Source: an uncultured Flavobacterium sp. (GTDB lineage: Bacteria; Bacteroidota; Bacteroidia; Flavobacteriales; Flavobacteriaceae). From it: DNA of 64,000 nucleotides. The stretch spans positions 62,001-126,000 of the forward strand of contig CAJXSU010000002.1 of NCBI GenBank assembly GCA_913061465.1, written 5' to 3'. Positions within the stretch are counted from its first letter, which is position 1; each line of letters begins with the position of its first letter. This document shows, piece after piece, positions 49,384-57,901 of this stretch. Position numbers and translations under genes: made by a program. A model generated the notes under the pieces. It had not been told where the DNA came from, did not search any database, and saw nothing but the letters and a program-made list of their open reading frames with translations.

Positions 49384-51054
49384 TTAGGTAAAATATGCTA
49401 AAATTCCAATTACTAAGATGATAAGAACTATAGATAATAGTATATCAATTGTATCATAACTATTCTTATGTTCTGCTTTTTGCTCCTCGGTTAGTGTTCC
49501 AAACGATAAGCCAATTATTCTTTTATAGTCTGGTGGGCTGAATGCTAAACTAACTGTTATACAAATTATAACAGAAAATAAAAACATAAAAATAGCCATA
49601 TGTGCAAAATTTATTGTCGCAAAAGCATAAGCTATATTATCTATATTTTGCCCTGACAAAATTTCTTTTTGATAATAAATTTCTGAACCTAACCTTAAAA
49701 TTAAGAGACCAAGACCCGTTAATAAAGTTGTAATTGCAGCTTCTGAATTAACTCGTTTCCATATAATACCAAGAAGAAATACCGCTGTTACTGGGGGTGC
49801 AATGTAAGATTGTACATTTTGAAGATATTGATACATAACCCCTCCTCCAATTTTTTCCATAATTGGAATCCATATAATCCCCAAAACAACAATAAAGCCT
49901 GTGGCGATTTTACCTGTGTTAATAAGAGTTTTTTCAGATGCATTTGGTTTCAATTTCTTATAAATATCAATCGTGAATATGGTAGAACAAGAATTAAAAA
50001 CTGATGCAAGCGAACTCATTAAAGCAGCCATTAAACCTCCAGCAACTAATCCTTTTAATCCAACAGGCAGCAATGTTTTAACCAACATTGGAAAGGCACG
50101 ATCTGCTTTTTCAATAGAAAATATTTCAGGATTTTGAATTGATAATGCAAATGCAATAATTCCTGGAATTAAAAAAATTAAAATGGGCAATAATTTCAAA
50201 TAAGCTCCAAAAATAGCACCTCTTCTTCCAATTTTAATATTATTTGCTGCGAGTGTTCTTTGAACAATATATTGGTCTGTACACCAATACCAAATTCCAA
50301 CTATTGTTCCGCCAAATAAAAGACCGGTCCAAGGAAATTTAGGATCATTCATAGGTCTCCACATGTTAAAGTGATCTGGACTTACAGAAGTAACTGTCTC
50401 TCTAAGTTGATTCCAACCACCAACCTCTTGTAATCCTAAATAAGTGATAATCAAAGAGCCTGAAATTAATATGACAGTCTGTAAAGTTTCTGTATAGATT
50501 ACTGCTTTTAAACCTCCTATAACAGTATAAATTCCTGTAAAGATTACTATACCAATAGCACCGTACCAAAAAGGAATTCCAATCAATTCCGAAACAACAA
50601 TACCTCCAGCGTATATTGTAACTGACACTTTTGTTAAGACATAAGCTAACAATGAAAATAACGACAGAAACCATCTAGATTTAGCATCAAATCGTTTTTC
50701 TAAAAACTCAGGCATAGTAAAAGCGCCACTTCTTATATAAAAAGGAAGAAATAACCACCCTAATAATAATACAATCCAAGCGTGTAATTCATAATGAGCC
50801 ATAGGGGTTCCAGATTCAAAACCAGTACCAGCAAGCCCTACTACATGTTCAGATCCAATATTAGAAGCAAAAATAGAAGCACCAATAACAAACCAACCTA
50901 CGTTTCTTCCTGCAAGGAAATAATCTTCAGTATTTTTGTTTTTTTGTAGAAAAACCCAGACTGCAACAGCAATTAGAGCTAAAAAATAAATTCCTAAAAC
51001 AACCCAATCAAAACTTTCTAGAACAGAGGCGATGTTTCTTACAAGGTAGTTCAT
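49384..51054 (-). CDS. Sodium:solute symporter (SSS, SGLT/xylose type)
   Basis: NTEDYFLAGRNVGWFVIGASIFASNIGSEHVVGLAGTG, GGLKAVIYTETLQ. Confidence 0.94.
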   Translation of the reverse strand: MNYLVRNIASVLESFDWVVLGIYFLALIAVAVWVFLQKNKNTEDYFLAGRNVGWFVIGASIFASNIGSEHVVGLAGTGFESGTPMAHYELHAWIVLLLGWLFLPFYIRSGAFTMPEFLEKRFDAKSRWFLSLFSLLAYVLTKVSVTIYAGGIVVSELIGIPFWYGAIGIVIFTGIYTVIGGLKAVIYTETLQTVILISGSLIITYLGLQEVGGWNQLRETVTSVSPDHFNMWRPMNDPKFPWTGLLFGGTIVGIWYWCTDQYIVQRTLAANNIKIGRRGAIFGAYLKLLPILIFLIPGIIAFALSIQNPEIFSIEKADRAFPMLVKTLLPVGLKGLVAGGLMAALMSSLASVFNSCSTIFTIDIYKKLKPNASEKTLINTGKIATGFIVVLGIIWIPIMEKIGGGVMYQYLQNVQSYIAPPVTAVFLLGIIWKRVNSEAAITTLLTGLGLLILRLGSEIYYQKEILSGQNIDNIAYAFATINFAHMAIFMFLFSVIICITVSLAFSPPDYKRIIGLSFGTLTEEQKAEHKNSYDTIDILLSIVLIILVIGILAYFT

Positions 51055-51073
51055 TTATAATATCTTCTAAAAA

Positions 51074-52390
51074 TTAAATATATTGATTGATAATGTTTTC
51101 AAATAATTCTTGCTTACCACTTTGAAGTATTAATTCACCATTATCTCGAGCAATATCATATAAATCTGATAACTCAAGCTTCCCTTCTGCAAACGATTTA
51201 CCTTTTCCAGAGTCAAATGAACTATACCTTTTTGATCTTAATGCACTGAATGAAGAAGACGTTATTATTTTATCTGCAGTAATTAATGCTCTTGCAAAAG
51301 TATCTGCCCCTCCAATATGAGCATGAAAGATATCATCCATATCTGTTGAATTTCTCCTAATTTTTGCATCAAAATTAATACCACCTCCTTGTAAACCACC
51401 TGCAGCTAAAAATACCAACATGGCTTCTGTTGTCTCCTGTATATTATTCGGAAATTGATCTGTATCCCATCCGTTTTGATAATCACCTCTATTTGCATCA
51501 ATACTTCCTAGCATTCCTGCTTTTGCAGCAACAGCAAGTTCATGTTGCATGGTGTGTTGAGCTAAAGTTGCGTGATTTACCTCAATATTCATTTTAAAAT
51601 CTTTTTCTAAACCGTAAGCTTTTAAAAACCCTATAGCGGTTGCAGAATCAAAATCATACTGGTGTTTCATAGGCTCCATAGGTTTTGGCTCAATAAAAAA
51701 TGTCCCTTTAAATCCTTGAGCTCTTGCATAATCTCTAGCCATGGTTAAAAACTGTGCCATATGATCTAATTCACGTCCCATATCGGTATTTAGTAAAGAC
51801 ATATAGCCTTCTCTACCTCCCCAAAAAACATAATTTTCACCACCTAATTTAATAGTTGCATCTAATGCTAATTTTACTTGACCTCCTGCTCTTGCAACAA
51901 CATTAAAATCTGGATTAGTCGAAGCACCATTCATATAACGTGGGTTTGAAAAGCAGTTAGCAGTTCCCCACAATAATTTTATACCACTTTCTGATTGTTT
52001 CCCTTTTATATAATCTGTGATGATATCTAATCTTTTTTCTGATTCTTCAAAAGTTGCACCTTCTTGAATTAAATCATAATCATGAAAACAAAAATAATCG
52101 AAACCCATTTTAGTAATAAATTCAAATGCTGCATCTGCCTTATCTTTTGCAGCTTGTATTGGGTCTGAAGATATATCCCAAGCAAAATTTTGTGTACCTG
52201 GGCCAAAGGGATCACCTCCTTGACCACAGAATGAATGCCAATAAGCTATTGCAAATTTAAAGTGCTCTCGCATTGTTTTTCCTGCCACTATATGATCTGG
52301 ATTATAATACTTATAAGCCATTGGGTTATCTGATTCTTTTCCTTCAAATTGAATTTTATTAATTCCTTTAAAATATTCTTTATGTGCCAT
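51074..52390 (-). CDS. xylA: Xylose isomerase
   Basis: [58 protein letters not shown]. Confidence 0.98.
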   Translation of the reverse strand: MAHKEYFKGINKIQFEGKESDNPMAYKYYNPDHIVAGKTMREHFKFAIAYWHSFCGQGGDPFGPGTQNFAWDISSDPIQAAKDKADAAFEFITKMGFDYFCFHDYDLIQEGATFEESEKRLDIITDYIKGKQSESGIKLLWGTANCFSNPRYMNGASTNPDFNVVARAGGQVKLALDATIKLGGENYVFWGGREGYMSLLNTDMGRELDHMAQFLTMARDYARAQGFKGTFFIEPKPMEPMKHQYDFDSATAIGFLKAYGLEKDFKMNIEVNHATLAQHTMQHELAVAAKAGMLGSIDANRGDYQNGWDTDQFPNNIQETTEAMLVFLAAGGLQGGGINFDAKIRRNSTDMDDIFHAHIGGADTFARALITADKIITSSSFSALRSKRYSSFDSGKGKSFAEGKLELSDLYDIARDNGELILQSGKQELFENIINQYI

Positions 52391-52430
52391 TTATTTAATT
52401 TTTTGTAGTGAGGCTATTAGCGATTTATTT

Positions 52431-53915
52431 TTATTTTCTTAATGTAAGTTCTAATTCTTTTTTCCAGTTTTTAAAGGCATCTATATAAGGTTGCTTATCT
52501 TTAAAAGGCATGTAAGTCATTACATGATCATTGTCCATGATTGATTTTCCAAAAGATTCAAAATCACCTGTGTGTAAATTAGCTGCTCTTGCAGCTCCTA
52601 TGGCACCGGTTGTATTAAAAATCTCTATTTCTTGTTCTATTAAAGTAGCTACTGTGTTTGCAAATATCTCTGAGCGAAATAAATTATCATTTCCGGCTCT
52701 AATAACACTTGCATCGATACCATCTGATTTTAAAATTTCTATTCCATAAACAAAAGAGAAGGCAATTCCTTCAAGGGCTGCTCTACAAATATGTCCTTTG
52801 TGATGATTATTTAAATTCATATTAACAATTCGAGTTCCAATTTCCTTATTATTAAGCATGCGTTCTGCGCCATTTCCAAAAGGAATTAAACAAACGCCAT
52901 CTGATCCCACAGGAATTTCTGAAGCCAAAGTATTCATTTCTTCGTAAGAGCTAAGCGCCAAATTATTTAGTAACCAACGATACTGAATTCCAGCTCCATT
53001 AATACACAATAGTTTTCCAATTCTTACAGACGACCCTTTTTGATAATTAACATGTGCAAAATTATTAACTCGTGAACTTTCCTTGACTGACAGGGTGTTT
53101 GTAACAGCATAAACTACTCCTGAAGTTCCACCTGTAGCAGCAACTTCACCGGGGTGAAATACATTAAGAGATAATGCATTATTAGGCTGATCTCCTGCCC
53201 TATAATAAATTGGTGTTCCAGCTGCAATCCCACTTTGCTGCTCTCCTTTTTTATCAACTTTTGATTGTTCACCGAAAGTGTCAACAATATCTGGAACCAA
53301 TGAGGTATTAATTCCATAACTCTCAAATAGAAAATCAGCAATTTTTTGTTTTTTAAAATCCCAAAAAACACCTTCTGATAATCCTGAAATAGTTGTGTTT
53401 ATTTTATTTGAAAATTTAAATGCTATATAATCCCCAGGTAGCATAAATTTATAAATTTGATTGTAAATTTCTGGTTCGTGTTGTTGAACCCATTTTAATT
53501 TTGAGGCAGTGAAATTGGCTGGGGAATTTAATAAATGTGTAGTGCAAATATCTTCTCCTATTTCTTTAAAAGCATTATTTCCAATATCAACAGCCCTACT
53601 GTCGCACCAAATAATACTTTTCCTCAAAACCTTACCAGATTTATCAACTAACACTAAACCGTGCATTTGATAAGAAATACCAATACCTTTAATTTGAGTT
53701 CTACTTACATTATACTGCTGCTTTAGACGAGCAATCGCATTACAAGTATGCAACCACCAATCCTCAGGTTTTTGTTCTGCCCAACCGTTTTTTTGAGCAA
53801 ACATGCTCATTTCTTCGCTAGGTTCTTGAACAACTCCTATAGATTTACCAGAGGAAATCTCAACCAATGCTGCTTTTACGGAAGAACTACCAATGTCTAG
53901 TCCTAAATAATACAT
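52431..53915 (-). CDS. xylB: Xylulokinase
   Basis: YLGLDIGSSSVKAALVE, NGWAEQKPEDWW, GISYQMHGLV, ATGGTSGVVYA. Confidence 0.96.
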   Translation of the reverse strand: MYYLGLDIGSSSVKAALVEISSGKSIGVVQEPSEEMSMFAQKNGWAEQKPEDWWLHTCNAIARLKQQYNVSRTQIKGIGISYQMHGLVLVDKSGKVLRKSIIWCDSRAVDIGNNAFKEIGEDICTTHLLNSPANFTASKLKWVQQHEPEIYNQIYKFMLPGDYIAFKFSNKINTTISGLSEGVFWDFKKQKIADFLFESYGINTSLVPDIVDTFGEQSKVDKKGEQQSGIAAGTPIYYRAGDQPNNALSLNVFHPGEVAATGGTSGVVYAVTNTLSVKESSRVNNFAHVNYQKGSSVRIGKLLCINGAGIQYRWLLNNLALSSYEEMNTLASEIPVGSDGVCLIPFGNGAERMLNNKEIGTRIVNMNLNNHHKGHICRAALEGIAFSFVYGIEILKSDGIDASVIRAGNDNLFRSEIFANTVATLIEQEIEIFNTTGAIGAARAANLHTGDFESFGKSIMDNDHVMTYMPFKDKQPYIDAFKNWKKELELTLRK

Positions 53916-54015
53916 AATTCAATGCTTGTCATATATACAATCAAATATATTTTAAAATTAAAAGCATCATTGTCAAAAATGAGGCATTAAATAGTAAACT
54001 TGAAGCAATATTCTA

Positions 54016-55206
54016 TTAAATAAAATCTAACTTTCTAAAAGTTTTATTTAAAATAGATACGTCATCAACTTCTAACCATTTATCTAATATTGATGCATAA
54101 ATTGATCTAAAGTCTACTGTGTGAATTAAATCACCATTTTTATCTAAACTTAAAAGATCTGGAGCATTATTATAAAAGCCATTCTTTTTTAAATTTTCTC
54201 CTATAATATACACATTATTAGCTGCACCATGATCTGTACCACCTGCACCATTCTGTTGAACACGTCTTCCAAATTCCGAAAAAACAAGAATTAGAGTGTC
54301 CTTAAAAGTATTATTTTGCTTTAAATCTTTTACAAATACATCCATGGCAGAACTAAAAGTACTCAATAACCTATCTTGCCTATTAAATTGATTTGCATGA
54401 GTATCGAAACCACCCATAGAGGCATAGTATACTTTACTTTCTAGATGAGAATTAATAAATTCTGCTGTAGTTTTTAATTGTTTACCAAATGGATTTTTAG
54501 GGTATTCTAGATTACTTTTATATGTTTTAGAAGTTTCATAAATATATTTTGCCGATGATCTTGCTTCAATCATTGTTTTGTATAAATATCCTAAGTTATG
54601 TTCACTCAAATGTTGATCACTTTGATATTTTAACACTTTTTTGAAATAGGGGGTTTGGGTATTAGTAAATAAAGTTCTTGGATTTTTTGTGGCAATACCA
54701 TTCATCTTTTTTCCTTTCATTATCAGAGATAAACTATCATCAATCTCAATTCCTGAATAAGGAATTTTTCCATATTTTTCAATATATCTCCCCAACCAAC
54801 CTGTATCTAAATATTCATTAGTATCACTACCAGTTTGCCAAATATCTGTTGACCTGAAATGTGATCTGTTTGGATTAGGATAACCTACATTATTAATAAT
54901 TGACAAATAACCTTGATCATAAAGATTTTTTAAAGGTGCTAGACTTTTATGAAATCCCAGTTCATCAGTAGCCTTGATAAGATTATTTTTTTTAATAGAA
55001 ATTTGCGGTCTATTTTTATAATAAACATCATTGGTGTAAGGAATAATACTATTTAAACCGTCATTACCTCCAGATAATTGAATAATTACAAGTTTTTTAA
55101 ACCCCAAATTATTTATAGACTCATTTTCAATATTTTTAATGAAATTAGGTACAAAAAATAAACCACTAGCTAAACTACTTCGTTTTATAAAATCTCTTCT
55201 TTTCAT
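54016..55206 (-). CDS. DUF1501 family protein, twin-arginine-like signal
   Basis: MKRRDFIKRSSLASGLFFVP, IQLSGGNDGLNSIIPY, GFHKSLAPLKNLYDQG, FSEFGRRVQQNGAGGTDHGAAN. Confidence 0.92.
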   Translation of the reverse strand: MKRRDFIKRSSLASGLFFVPNFIKNIENESINNLGFKKLVIIQLSGGNDGLNSIIPYTNDVYYKNRPQISIKKNNLIKATDELGFHKSLAPLKNLYDQGYLSIINNVGYPNPNRSHFRSTDIWQTGSDTNEYLDTGWLGRYIEKYGKIPYSGIEIDDSLSLIMKGKKMNGIATKNPRTLFTNTQTPYFKKVLKYQSDQHLSEHNLGYLYKTMIEARSSAKYIYETSKTYKSNLEYPKNPFGKQLKTTAEFINSHLESKVYYASMGGFDTHANQFNRQDRLLSTFSSAMDVFVKDLKQNNTFKDTLILVFSEFGRRVQQNGAGGTDHGAANNVYIIGENLKKNGFYNNAPDLLSLDKNGDLIHTVDFRSIYASILDKWLEVDDVSILNKTFRKLDFI

Positions 55207-55215
55207 GATATAAAT

Positions 55216-56607
55216 TTAACAAAGTTGATATTCTGGGATAGACATTAATTGGATACAATAATCTTTATTAGAGGCAACTCTCAGTTCCTCTAATAAGACA
55301 GCAGTATCTTTGTCTAGCTTTGAAACAATCAATAAATCTCTTAACTCATTAGGTTTGAGGTTTAAATGATTTTTTGTAAAAAAATCCCAATTCTTTATCG
55401 TTTTAATGTATTTATTTTTTTTTCTTTCTTTATTGTAATATTTATTAAATGAATCCTCAAAAGCTCCTTTTTCTTCTAAATTAATAACGGCATCATTTAA
55501 AATTAATGAGGCTAATTTCATCCTAAACATAAGTGTATTAGAATCTATCCAGTTTTTACCACCCTTCCAACCCGAGACATTTTCAGGGTATAATAAAACT
55601 TGACCCATCATTTTTTGTAAATAATTGAGCTGATTTTTTTTCGTAAAAGTAACAGGAACAACTCTTCTAATTCCAACTAACAGCTCTACGGGTGATTTTA
55701 TCTTAACACCTATGTTTTCATCATTATAAAACCATTTAGCATTAAAAATATAAAGCATTAAATTATTAATATCATAATCTTTAAAGAATATCGTTGTAAT
55801 TTCATCTAAATGTCTTTGGTCAACGATAGGATTAACAAAATACCTGTAAACCTTATCACAAATGAATCTAGCGCACTGTTTTTTCTCTAAGATGAGATCT
55901 ATAATATCATCTCCACCAAAATAACCACTCTTATCAAAAAAAGTCTTTACACCCGCATCATGTTGTTTTTCCCTCAACACAAAATCTCCATTCAATTTAA
56001 ATGACCATCCTGTAAAAGCTCTTGCAGCTTCTTTAATGTCTTGTTCTGTATAATTACCAATACCCAAAGTAAAAAGCTCCATTAATTCTCTAGCAAAATT
56101 TTCATTAGGACTTTTTTTCCTGTTTTGCCTATTATTAAGATACTTACTCATTGAGGCTTCTTTGGCAATTGTTTTGACAAGTACTCTAAAATTACCTAGG
56201 GAATTTTTTCGCAAAGTATTATTAAAATGTTGAATGTGGAAAATATGGTTATCTCTACAAACAAAAACATTTGACCAAAATAAAGTCATTTTCTCTCTAA
56301 GGACAGAAGATGGTTCAGTTAATCTTTCTAGCCAAGCATAATTTAAATCTCTTACTTTTCTTTGACTTTTTTGACGAAGTTTTCTATAGGCTTCTTCTCC
56401 CATTTCAATTTTTAGAGCCTTGGAACTTTTGTTTTTTATCAAATCAAATTCTGATAGATCTAATTGAAGAAGGTTTACCTTACTGGCATCATGAAATAAA
56501 TCTTTAATAATCTCATTTTTAGATTTAGATTTTAATTGGTCTATTTTTTTAACACCAATACCAAAACCTGCTCTCCAATATAAATGCTGAATATGCCTTT
56601 GTTTCAT
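55216..56607 (-). CDS. DUF1800 family protein
   Basis: LYWRAGFG, REKMTLFWSNVFVC, NENFARELMELFTLGIGNYTEQDIKEAARAFTGW. Confidence 0.93.
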   Translation of the reverse strand: MKQRHIQHLYWRAGFGIGVKKIDQLKSKSKNEIIKDLFHDASKVNLLQLDLSEFDLIKNKSSKALKIEMGEEAYRKLRQKSQRKVRDLNYAWLERLTEPSSVLREKMTLFWSNVFVCRDNHIFHIQHFNNTLRKNSLGNFRVLVKTIAKEASMSKYLNNRQNRKKSPNENFARELMELFTLGIGNYTEQDIKEAARAFTGWSFKLNGDFVLREKQHDAGVKTFFDKSGYFGGDDIIDLILEKKQCARFICDKVYRYFVNPIVDQRHLDEITTIFFKDYDINNLMLYIFNAKWFYNDENIGVKIKSPVELLVGIRRVVPVTFTKKNQLNYLQKMMGQVLLYPENVSGWKGGKNWIDSNTLMFRMKLASLILNDAVINLEEKGAFEDSFNKYYNKERKKNKYIKTIKNWDFFTKNHLNLKPNELRDLLIVSKLDKDTAVLLEELRVASNKDYCIQLMSIPEYQLC

Positions 56608-56655
56608 TGTTGTGTTTAGTATTGTAGACCTTAAAAAGATAAAAAGGTTTAATTA

Positions 56656-57705
56656 TTAATTTTGATTATTTGGTGAAAAAACAGTTCGAAACCCAACATG
56701 ATCAGAACCTGAATCTATGCTAACACCCATTTTTGCTGAAATTCTAAAACTAGCACAGTATGAAGCGTGACATAAGAAAGAGCCGCCTTTCATTACTCGC
56801 TCCTCTTGATAAGGATTGGATGGGTTAAACCATTTTTTAGATCCAGTCGGATTAATTATTTTTTTAGACTTATCCAATTCATTGTAATAATTTACATTAA
56901 AAAAATCACTTGTTATTTCCCACACATTTCCTAACATATCGAATATACCAATACTATTGGGTTGATATGATCCTACCTCAGCAATTAGTTCAAACCCATC
57001 AATACTTTCATTTTTTACTGGAAAATTTCCTTGCCAAGTATTTGCATTTTGATTCAGACTCTCTAGATTATCACCCCAGGTAAAAATAGTTGAAGCATTA
57101 TTTCCTTGTGCCGCTGACTCCCATTCTGCCTCAGTTGGAAGCCTTCTGTTTGCCCAATTACAATACGCTAATGCATCTTCATAGGCAATATGAACAACAG
57201 GATGGTTATACTTCCCCTCAATTGTAGAGTTGGGACCCTCAGGATGCTGCCAGTTTGCTCCAATTTTCCATGTCCACCATTGCTGATAATTATTCATATT
57301 AACAACTGACTTTACGTTTTTATTAAAAATTAAACTCCCTGGTTGTAAAATTGAATCATGAGGTTTTGGAGTTCCTTCAGGTAATTGTTTTTTTAGCTCA
57401 TTCCAATCAATTTCTTTTTCTGCAATTGTTATATATCCTGTTGCGTCGACAAAGTTTTTAAATTGCGTGTTAGTTACCTCTGTAGCATCAATAAAGAAAC
57501 CATCAACAGTGACTTCATGAGCCGGCTTTTCTCTCGGCATGGCATACATGTCTGAAGACTTAGCTCCTTGTATAAATGTTTTTCCCTCTACCCAAATCAT
57601 TCCTTCTGGAGTTTCAACATGCTCAAAATTGTTAGATTTTGTATTGTTTTTACATGAAAAAACCAATAACAAAATAATAGAAAAAAATAATGGTGATTTT
57701 TGCAT
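56656..57705 (-). CDS. Formylglycine-generating enzyme (SUMF1/FGE-type) lipoprotein
   Basis: Lipobox (LVFSCKN); MIWVEGKTFIQG, ATEVTNTQF, RRLPTEAEWESAAQG, GNVWEITSDF, GGSFLCHASYCASFRISA (C-x4-C active-site pair), DHVGFR. Confidence 0.93.
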   Translation of the reverse strand: MQKSPLFFSIILLLVFSCKNNTKSNNFEHVETPEGMIWVEGKTFIQGAKSSDMYAMPREKPAHEVTVDGFFIDATEVTNTQFKNFVDATGYITIAEKEIDWNELKKQLPEGTPKPHDSILQPGSLIFNKNVKSVVNMNNYQQWWTWKIGANWQHPEGPNSTIEGKYNHPVVHIAYEDALAYCNWANRRLPTEAEWESAAQGNNASTIFTWGDNLESLNQNANTWQGNFPVKNESIDGFELIAEVGSYQPNSIGIFDMLGNVWEITSDFFNVNYYNELDKSKKIINPTGSKKWFNPSNPYQEERVMKGGSFLCHASYCASFRISAKMGVSIDSGSDHVGFRTVFSPNNQN

Positions 57706-57901
57706 AAATTTTTTATAAACAATTAAGATATAAATATAACTTTTTTTGTGAGTAGAGATATTATGATATATAAATTATCCTCAAATTTTATAGATTTATC
57801 CTCAAAAATAATAGTTAATGATTTTTATGAAATTTAACTTTGATGTGGAAGTTTTTGCTCTTAATTTTTCATACAATCTTCCACAAAACAAAAATATTTT
57901 T

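Noticed and set aside
53942-53949. TATATTTG upstream of xylB as a promoter
   Set aside because: Matches the -7 consensus, but the nearest TTTG is 24 nt away, longer than the usual spacing; not enough to call.
56656-57705. Possibility that the FGE-fold protein is a gliding-motility GldJ/GldK-like structural protein
   Set aside because: It retains both active-site cysteines (CHASYC) and sits in a sulfatase locus, favouring a true FGE.
57818-57901. Upstream 28 codons of the sulfatase-GH10 track ORF
   Set aside because: A typical signal peptide begins at the internal Met at 57902; the upstream segment looks non-coding.
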